Positions 57,419 through 64,000 of a stretch of DNA of 64,000 nucleotides are shown here, piece after piece. Source of the DNA: Prado023 sp963818445 (GTDB taxonomy: Bacteria > Actinomycetota > Actinomycetes > S36-B12 > CAIYMF01); NCBI GenBank assembly GCA_963818445.1, contig CAWFSG010000019.1, forward strand, positions 1 through 64,000, in the 5' to 3' direction. A model generated the notes under the pieces. That model ran no database searches and was not told the origin of the DNA. It was given only the letters and a program-made list of their open reading frames with translations. The first letter of the stretch is position 1. Each line of letters begins with the position of its first letter. Position numbers and translations under genes: made by a program.

Positions 57419-59879
57419 TCACACCCGGGCCGACACCGCGGCGGGAGCTGTGGCGCACGGAGCGCCCGAACCATCGCGGCGGTCGTCCGGCACGGGCAGG
57501 TCGATCGGCTCGCCGCTGCCTGAGGCCGCGGCCGCGGGCCACGTCGTGATCCACCCCCGGGTGAGCACGTCCTCGCCCTTGAGGAACCGATGTGCCCGGA
57601 CTCCGCCGGTTGCCCGGCCCTTGCCGGGGAAGACCTCGCCGCGCGTCACCTTCAGGGAGCCCCCGGCGTCGAGCAGGGCGGCGGAGTCCGAGGCGAGGGT
57701 CACCACGACGCCAGGACTGCCCGGGCTCCACACCCCGAGTGCGATCACCTGGGCGCCCCCGGACAGCTTGATCCCCGCCATCCCCCCAGCCGCGCGGCCC
57801 TGGGGACGGACGGAGGACGCCGGGAACCGCAGGAGCTGGGCGTCATCGGCCAGGAGGACCAGCTCGTCGTCGTCGGCAACCGGAAGCGCTCCCACGACGA
57901 CGTCCCGGTCGGCCAGCCTGATGACCTCCCAGGAGTCGCGGTTCGGTGCTGGTTCATCGGCGAGCCGCTTGATGACGCCGGATGCCGTGGCCAGTGCCAG
58001 GGTGGGGGCACCGGGGATGAGGCTCGCGAGACCCACCACCGACTCCCCGCGCTCCAGGGTGAGGAACGCCCCCAGCGGCGCACCACCGGCCAGGCTCACC
58101 GGACCGGCAGTGCCCGGCAAGACTCGGCAGGTCCTGGACGTGCGCGCGCACGATCCGGCCGGCCGAGGTGACCACCCCGACGTGCCCCCGGACCGTGGCA
58201 CTGGCACGGGCCACGACCACATCGTGGGTCCCGCGGGGGCCGGTCGCAAGGTTCGGGCTCCCCGCGCCGTCAGGCTCGGGCACCGCGCGGCGCGCAATCA
58301 ACCCGGTGCTGGACAGCAGCACCTCGCACGGGTCGTCAGCGAGCTCCAGGGGAGCGACCGGGGCAGCGGCGCCCCGCAGGGGGGCGGGTCCCTCGAGCAG
58401 GACTGTGCGCCGCGGGGTGGCATGTGCGGCGGCGACCTCGGCAAGCTCGGTGGACACCAGGTCCTTGAGCGCCTCAGGGTCGTTGAGCAGCCGGTCGAGC
58501 TCAGAGATCGTGCGGTTCAGGTCGTCGCGCTCGGACTCCAGCTCGATCCGGCTGAACTTCGTCAGGCGGCGCAGCGGCATCTCGAGGATGTAGTTGGCCT
58601 GCACCTCGGACAGGTCGAACACGCTCATCAGGCGGGCCCGGGCGGCCGCGGTGTCGTCGCTGGAGCGGATGACGGCGATGACCTCGTCGATGTCGAGGAT
58701 CGCGATGAGCAGCCCGTCGACCAGGTGCAGGCGGTCGGCGGCCTTCGCCCGGCGGAACTGGCTGCGCCGGCGCACGACCTCCAGCCGGTGGGCGAGGTAG
58801 ACCTCCAGGAGTCGCTTGAGCCCCAGTGTCTGCGGCTGGCCGTCGACCAGGGTGACGTTGTTGATCCCGAAGGACTCCTCCAGCGGGGTGAGCCGGTACA
58901 GCTGGTCGAGCACCGCCTCGGGGACGAACCCGCTCTTGAGCTCGATGACCAGGTGCAGCCCCTTCTCGCCGTCGGTCAGGTCGGTGACATCGGCGATCCC
59001 GGTGATCTTCTTCGCGTTGTAGAGCTCGCGGATCTTCTCGATGACCTTCTCCGGGCCGACGTTCCACGGAAGCTCGGTGATGACCAGGCCGGATCGGCGG
59101 GCGGTGATCTGCTCCACCTTGGCCGTGGCCCGCATCCGGAAGGTCCCGCGACCGGTGTGGTAGGCGTCGCGCACGCCGTCCAGTCCGACGATCCGCCCAC
59201 CGGTGGGCAGGTCCGGGCCGGGCACGAAGCGCATCAGGTCGTCGGTGGTGGCCTGCGGGTGGGCCAGCAGGTGGCGTGCGGCGGCGATGACCTCGCCGAG
59301 GTTGTGCGGGGCCATGTTCGTGGCCATGCCCACGGCGATGCCCGACGCGCCGTTGACCAGCAGGTTCGGGTAGGCGGCCGGCAGCACGACCGGCTCCAGC
59401 TCGCGCCCGTCGTAGTTGGGCGCGAAGTCCACGACCTCCTCGTCGAGGCCGGCAACCATGGGCAGGGCAGCCGGATCCATCCGGCACTCGGTGTACCGGT
59501 AGGCGGCCGGGCCGTCGTCCAGGGACCCGAAGTTGCCATGGCCGTCGACCAGGGGCATCCGCAGGGAGAACGACTGGGCCATCCGGACCAGGGCGTCGTA
59601 GATGGCGGCATCGCCGTGCGGGTGCAGCTTGCCCATCACCTCGCCGACCACGCGGGCACTCTTCACGTGCCCGCGGTCGGGGCGCAGGCCCATCTCGTTC
59701 ATCGTGTACAGGATCCGGCGCTGCACCGGCTTGAGCCCGTCGCGGGCGTCCGGCAGGGCACGGGAGTAGATGACCGAGTACGCGTACTCCAGGAACGACC
59801 CCTGCATCTCGGTGGTGATGTCGATGTCGACGATCTGGTCGGCGACGGGCTCGCTGGGTGGTGGTGTGCGACGGGCCAT
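57419..59879 (-). CDS. parC: DNA topoisomerase IV A-type subunit, one frame shift
   Basis: The ~820-aa subunit breaks and rejoins DNA in partner with a ParE/GyrB ATPase. The N-terminal breakage domain contains LPDARDGLKPVQRRILY, HPHGDAAIYDALVRM and catalytic Tyr129 in AAYRYTECRM; the C-terminal beta-propeller follows. I see no GyrA box (QRRGGKG), so ParC is preferred to GyrA. The quinolone-site position Ser83 of GyrA is Ala91 here. The frame breaks near 58120-58130: AGTCTTGCC reads correctly if one T is removed, giving LPSLPGTAGP. AAGGAGCATC precedes the ATG. No parE is in the window. Confidence 0.9.
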
Positions 59880-59957
59880 GATGCTCCTTGTGCGCGGCAG
59901 GCCCATATTGTCGCCGACGCCGGGCCCGACCGGGTCGACCGACGTGCCGGTGCCGCC

Positions 59958-59963
59958 TAGGGT
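59958..59963 (+). promoter_or_regulatory. -10-like TAGGGT of the GNAT/acyl-CoA synthetase gene
   Basis: TAGGGT is exactly 6 nt before the GTG at 59970, without a Shine-Dalgarno. Leaderless translation is predicted. Confidence 0.55.
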
Positions 59964-59969
59964 GGTGCC

Positions 59970-62714
59970 GTGGCATCTGAGTACCCGGCCCACTGGGAGG
60001 CCGACGTGGTGCTCCGCGATGGGCGACCCTGCCACGTGCGTCCGATCCGCCCCGACGACGCCCCGCGCCTGGTCGAGTTCCACTCGAGACTGTCGGCCGA
60101 GACCATCTACTTCCGCTTCTTCGCCCCCTACCCGGAGCTCTCCGAGCGCGACGTCACCCGGTTCGTGACCGTCGACTACTCGGACCGGGTCGCGCTGGTG
60201 GCCACGGAGGGCGGGGAGCTCATCGCGGTGGCGCGCTTCGACCGGCTCAACCCGCGTGACGCCGAGGTCGCGTTCGTGGTGCGCGACGACCACCAGAGCC
60301 GGGGGCTGGGCGCGGTGCTGCTCGAGCACCTCGCGGCCGCGGCCTGGGAGGTCGGCCTGCGCCGCTTCGTGGCCGAGGTGCTGCCCAACAACCGGCGGAT
60401 GCTGGCGACCTTCCGCGAGGCCGGATACGTGGTCAGCCAGCGGATGGAGGACGGGGTCTTCCACCTCACCTTCGACCTCGAGCCCACGGAGAAGGTCCTG
60501 GACGTGCGGGCAGCGCGCGAGCACCGCAGCGAGGCCCGCTCGGTGGAGCGACTGCTCAACCCGGTCGGGGTCGCGGTCATCGGCGCGTCCCGGACCCCGG
60601 GGCGCATCGGCAACGATCTCCTTCGCCACCTGCGCGACTACGGCTCCCCGGGTCCGCTCTACGCGATCCACCCGGAGGCGGACTCGATCCTCGGGGTCCC
60701 GGCGTACCGGCACATCACCGCCATCCCGCAGCCGGTGGACCTCGCGGTCGTCGCCGTCCCGGCAGACGCGGTCCTGCCCGTGGTCGCGGAGTGCGCGGCG
60801 GCTGGGGTCAGCGGCTTGGTCGTGGTCTCCTCCGGCTTCGCCGACACCGCAACCGACGAGGGCCGCGCGCGCCAGCGCCAACTGGTGCGCACCGCACGGG
60901 AGTCCGGCATGCGGGTCGTGGGTCCCAACTGCCTGGGGATCATCAACACCGACCCCCGCGTGAGCCTGAATGCCAGCCTCTCACCGCTGGTGCCCGGACG
61001 TGGGCGGGTGGGGCTGTTCTGCCAGTCGGGGGCACTCGGGGTGACGGTCCTGGAGACCGTGGCGCGCCGGGGCCTGGGCCTGAGCAGCTTCGTGTCGGCC
61101 GGCAACCGTGCCGACGTGTCGGCCAACGACCTGCTGCAGTACTGGGAGTCCGACGCCGCGACCAGCCTGATCCTGCTGTACCTGGAGAGCATCGGCAATC
61201 CGCGCAAGTTCACGAGGATCACCCGTCGGCTGAGCCGGACGAAGCCGGTCGTGGCCGTGCGCAGCGGTCGCTACACGCAGACCCTGCCCCTGGGCCACCA
61301 CGTGCGCCGGACCACGCTCCCGCCGGGCGCAGTGGACGCCGTGTTCGAGCAGAGTGGGGTGATCCAGACCTCGTCCCTGGGCGAGCTCTTCGACGTCGCG
61401 GCGATCCTGGCCTACCAGCCGCTGCCGCGGGGGGATCGGGTCGCCGTGGTCGGCACGTCGGCAGCACTGGAGATCCTGGCCGCGGACGCGATCGAGTCGG
61501 TGCGCATGACCGTCGCCTACGGCCATCCCAGCCTTCCCCAGTCGGCCCCCGCCACGGACATCGCGGCAGCCATGCGTGCCGCGGTGGAGCACACGGCCTG
61601 CGACGCCGTGGTGTTCGTGCACATCCCGAGCGTGGGGGCGGACCAGGCGGACGTGCACGCCGCGATCACCGCGGTCAGCACGGACTCGAACAAGCCGATC
61701 GTGGCGATCATGCCGGCGGCCGACGGCACCGGGCTGATCCCGGCCGGGATGGGACTGCTTCCCCTGAACGGGCCCGACGGCCGCCCCGAGCACGGGTCGG
61801 TCCCGACGTTCTCGAATGTTGAGGACGCCATCCACGCCCTGGCGCTGGTGCGCGGGTACGCCCGGTGGCGCGACGCCGAGCAGGTCGACGTGCCGGACTT
61901 CCCGGATGTGGATCCCGAGGCGGCCAGCGCGCTGGTGTCCGACTGGTTGGCCGAGGCGCGCAAGGACTCGACTGCCGTCCTGCTGGAGGACTCCGAGGAT
62001 CCCGGGGCCATGGACCCGACCGCCCCCGGCGTGGACCTCAGCTCAGACCAGGTCGCCGACCTGCTGGCCTGCTACGGGATCCGGGTGTGGCCCTCGCGAC
62101 CGGTCCGCTCGGAGGAGCAGGCGGTGCAGGCCGCTGAGGAGCTCGGGTATCCCGTGGTGCTCAAGACGACCGCGCCCTGGTTGGCCCATCGGGTCGACCT
62201 CGGCAGCGTCCGGTTGAACCTCGAGTCCGAGCGGGCCGTGCGGGGCGCCTACCTGTCGATGGTCGCCCAGCTCGACGAGATGGCCGGCCACCGGCTCGTC
62301 GTGCAGTCGATGGCACCACCCGGTGTCCCCACCCTGGCTGGTGCGGTCGACGATCCGCTGTTCGGACCGGTGGTCCGGTTCGGCGTCGGCGGCGTGGCCT
62401 CCGAGCTGCTGGGAGATCACTCCTACCGGATCCCGCCGCTGAGCATGGCCGAGGCCCGCCGACTCGTGGCTGCCCCGAAGGCGGCCCCCCTGCTGCGCGG
62501 CTACCGGGGTGCCGATCCCGTCGACGTGGAGGCGCTCTGCCAGATCATCGCCCGGCTCGGGCTCCTGCTCGACGACGTGCCGGCACTCGCCTCGCTGGAC
62601 CTCAACCCGATCATCGTGTCGGGATCCGGTGCGGCGGTCCTGGGAGCCACCGGTCGGATCAGGATGCAGTGGGAGCGACTGGACGTGGGGGTCCGCAGGC
62701 TGCTGGATGCCTGA
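59970..62714 (+). CDS. GNAT acetyltransferase fused to NDP-forming acyl-CoA synthetase domains (Pat-like)
   Basis: The 914-aa protein has an N-terminal GNAT domain (residues ~1-170; VRDDHQSRGLGAVLLEHL), a CoA-binding domain (~185-310; VAVIGASRTPGRIGNDLL), a succinyl-CoA ligase-like domain (QSGALGVTVLE, SFVSAGNRADVSAND) and a C-terminal ATP-grasp domain (~690-900). GNAT-first order is found in actinobacterial Pat-type protein lysine acetyltransferases, where the CoA part is regulatory. The acid-base His of true synthetases is not securely placed (GHHVRRT region), so enzyme activity of that half is uncertain. Confidence 0.93.
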   Translation: MASEYPAHWEADVVLRDGRPCHVRPIRPDDAPRLVEFHSRLSAETIYFRFFAPYPELSERDVTRFVTVDYSDRVALVATEGGELIAVARFDRLNPRDAEVAFVVRDDHQSRGLGAVLLEHLAAAAWEVGLRRFVAEVLPNNRRMLATFREAGYVVSQRMEDGVFHLTFDLEPTEKVLDVRAAREHRSEARSVERLLNPVGVAVIGASRTPGRIGNDLLRHLRDYGSPGPLYAIHPEADSILGVPAYRHITAIPQPVDLAVVAVPADAVLPVVAECAAAGVSGLVVVSSGFADTATDEGRARQRQLVRTARESGMRVVGPNCLGIINTDPRVSLNASLSPLVPGRGRVGLFCQSGALGVTVLETVARRGLGLSSFVSAGNRADVSANDLLQYWESDAATSLILLYLESIGNPRKFTRITRRLSRTKPVVAVRSGRYTQTLPLGHHVRRTTLPPGAVDAVFEQSGVIQTSSLGELFDVAAILAYQPLPRGDRVAVVGTSAALEILAADAIESVRMTVAYGHPSLPQSAPATDIAAAMRAAVEHTACDAVVFVHIPSVGADQADVHAAITAVSTDSNKPIVAIMPAADGTGLIPAGMGLLPLNGPDGRPEHGSVPTFSNVEDAIHALALVRGYARWRDAEQVDVPDFPDVDPEAASALVSDWLAEARKDSTAVLLEDSEDPGAMDPTAPGVDLSSDQVADLLACYGIRVWPSRPVRSEEQAVQAAEELGYPVVLKTTAPWLAHRVDLGSVRLNLESERAVRGAYLSMVAQLDEMAGHRLVVQSMAPPGVPTLAGAVDDPLFGPVVRFGVGGVASELLGDHSYRIPPLSMAEARRLVAAPKAAPLLRGYRGADPVDVEALCQIIARLGLLLDDVPALASLDLNPIIVSGSGAAVLGATGRIRMQWERLDVGVRRLLDA

Positions 62715-62735
62715 GGATCGTGGGAGGATTCCCCG

Positions 62736-63311
62736 GTGAACCCCAAGTCCCAGCTGCGCTCCGAGATCGCTGCGTCCGGGTACTACCCGGAGCTCGTCGC
62801 CGACACCATGGCCACCGCCCTCGCCGACGAGGAGCCCGTGAGCTACGTCATCCAGCACGAGGCCACCTTCGACCGTGAGGAGCTCCGCCGGCACATCTCG
62901 CTGCTCCTGCTCACCCGGACACGACTGCTCGTGCTGCACATCGACGACTTCCCGCCCGACGAGTCCTGTCCCGTGCCCTACGCCTCGGCGAACTCCGAGG
63001 CAGTGCGCCTTGCGGACGTGAAGTCGGTCGTGGTGAACCGGATCGTGGGGAACCCCGCACTGCACAAGCCGGGCGGAGCCGTGCGCGAGGTCATGCTGAC
63101 GATCGGATGGGGCGCCGTGTCGCGACTGGACCTTGAGCCGGCGGGCTGCGGGGACCCCGACTGCACCGCTGACCACGGCTTCACCGGGGCGGCCTCCAAC
63201 GACGACTTCTCGCTGCGCGTCTCCGAGGCCGGTGACGGCGCCGACGCGGTGGTCCGGACCCTGGAGTTCGCCGCTGCACTGTCGGCGGCGATCAGCCAGC
63301 ACGCGCAGTGA
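62736..63311 (+). CDS. DUF5998 family protein
   Basis: The 191-aa protein starts MNPKSQLRSEIAASGYYPEL and has no signal or membrane segment. It fits the actinobacterial DUF5998 family, whose function is unknown. A Cys-x4-Cys pair is seen in GCGDPDCTADH. GTG 62736 has GGGAGG 7 nt upstream. Its stop overlaps the next start (GTGA), so it is coupled to the phosphatase-like gene. Confidence 0.85.
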   Translation: MNPKSQLRSEIAASGYYPELVADTMATALADEEPVSYVIQHEATFDREELRRHISLLLLTRTRLLVLHIDDFPPDESCPVPYASANSEAVRLADVKSVVVNRIVGNPALHKPGGAVREVMLTIGWGAVSRLDLEPAGCGDPDCTADHGFTGAASNDDFSLRVSEAGDGADAVVRTLEFAAALSAAISQHAQ

Positions 63312-64000
63312 CCCCGCGGCCGCTGGCCGAGCTCCTGCCCGCATCTGCGCACCTTCTGGGCGTGCCGGGGTTCCCGGCGGACGCGAACGGGCTCATCGGG
63401 CCCCTGCGGGACGCAGTGGGGGAGCCCCAGCACCTCATCGTGCTGCTGGTGGACGGCCTCGGCGCCCTCCAGCTCGCGGAGCATGCCGCCCTGACACCCC
63501 GGCTGGCGTCCATGCGGGAGGTTGGCCCGCTGGCGGCCCCGTTCCCCTCCTCGACCTGTGTGTCGCTGACGAGCCTGGGCACGGGACTGCCCCCGGGGAT
63601 GCACGGGATCGTGGGGACATCGTTCCGCCTCGATGACGGGTCCGTGCTGGCCCCGCTGTCCTGGGGTGGTGACCCCAACCCGATCGCCACCCAGCCCGAG
63701 TCCACAGTGTTGGAGCGGGCGGCCAACGCCGGGGTCCTGGTGACCAGCGCCGCACCCGCTGCGCACCGCGCCAGTGGGTTGACGCGGGCGGCCCTGCGGG
63801 GCGGCGAGTACCCCGGGGCCGATTCCCTGCCGGCTCGCCTGGCCGTGGCTGCCAGGGCGATCACCCGGGCCCGAACCGAGAACAGGGCCAGCCTGACCTA
63901 TGTCTACTGGCCGGACCTGGACAAGGTCGCGCACGTCCACGGTGTCGGATCCGGGGCCTACCGCGCCGCCCTGCCCCGTGTGGAGTCCCTGGTGAGCGGG
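63308..64000 (+). CDS. Alkaline phosphatase-superfamily (nucleotide pyrophosphatase/phosphodiesterase) protein, partial
   Basis: The frame is open from GTG 63308 to the window end (231 codons), so the C-terminal part is missing. The metal site LLVDGLGALQL and the nucleophile segment FPSSTCVSLTSLGTG (Ser/Thr) match the type I phosphodiesterase/nucleotide pyrophosphatase group of the alkaline phosphatase superfamily. A YVYWPDLDKVAHVHG metal segment follows. The gene overlaps DUF5998 by 4 bp; this pair is conserved in many actinobacteria. Confidence 0.88.
   Translation, partial: MTPRPLAELLPASAHLLGVPGFPADANGLIGPLRDAVGEPQHLIVLLVDGLGALQLAEHAALTPRLASMREVGPLAAPFPSSTCVSLTSLGTGLPPGMHGIVGTSFRLDDGSVLAPLSWGGDPNPIATQPESTVLERAANAGVLVTSAAPAAHRASGLTRAALRGGEYPGADSLPARLAVAARAITRARTENRASLTYVYWPDLDKVAHVHGVGSGAYRAALPRVESLVSG

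Overview
The window is 64 kb of high-G+C DNA from an actinobacterium (class Actinomycetes). The taxonomic call rests on WhiA, RbpA, a SufR-led suf operon, an FtsR-like MerR regulator, DUF3068 and DUF5998 proteins, and strong G/C third-position bias. The gene order from polA to suf follows the block seen in Streptomyces and relatives, but shortened: no gap gene lies between whiA and pgk, and no zwf/opcA/tal cluster lies beside tkt. I cannot name a genus. No tRNA, rRNA, CRISPR array, insertion sequence or prophage was seen, and no stretch over about 300 bases lacks a gene or gene remnant.

Layout. 1-5.2 kb: a DUF554 membrane protein (cut by the window edge), a hotdog thioesterase, polA, and a DUF3068 protein. 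5.2-11.6 kb is the least conserved part: two tandem paralogous lipoprotein alpha/beta hydrolases (the first frame-broken), a small multi-membrane protein, and a large secreted heptad-repeat protein whose frame is broken many times. 11.6-17.2 kb: a methyltransferase, rpsA with a strong terminator, a Wzx/MATE-like flippase, coaE and a PAP2 phosphatase. 17.3-29 kb: uvrB, TerC, uvrA, a Tat-type Rieske lipoprotein, and an overlapping uvrC-rapZ-yvcK-whiA run. 29-34 kb: pgk, tpiA, secG, rbpA and tkt. 34-41 kb: ctaB and ctaA (heme A synthesis) flanking a two-component system and a proline-rich membrane protein, then an ABC-2 exporter. 41-47.5 kb: a tightly coupled sufR-sufB-sufD-Rieske-sufC-sufS-sufU-sufT operon. 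47.6-57.4 kb: an FtsR-like regulator, a CMD-like protein, a GNAT, a YpfJ-like metallopeptidase, an ABC-F protein, a small HTH protein, an enoyl-CoA hydratase, an ABC exporter, ArfB, an atypical SDR and a frame-broken sucrase/ferredoxin-like gene. 57.4-64 kb: a topoisomerase IV A-type gene, a GNAT/acyl-CoA synthetase fusion, a DUF5998 protein and a partial alkaline phosphatase-superfamily gene.

Themes. UvrA, UvrB, UvrC and Pol I (nucleotide excision repair plus gap filling) are all here. The polA, uvrB and uvrA promoters share TGTC(A/G)G-x2-N8-TAnnnT, matching the LexA-independent RecA-NDp/PafBC-type DNA-damage promoter known from mycobacteria; I saw no LexA box at any of them. More widely, many first genes have a -10-like TAnnnT exactly 6 nt before the start codon and no Shine-Dalgarno, which implies many leaderless mRNAs.

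Quality warning. Single-base frame breaks interrupt otherwise intact conserved genes (topoisomerase subunit, ctaA, sensor kinase, metallopeptidase) and cluster at 5.2-6.6, 8.6-11.3 and 56.6-57.4 kb. Correcting them restores full-length proteins, so sequence or assembly error is more likely than decay for most of them.
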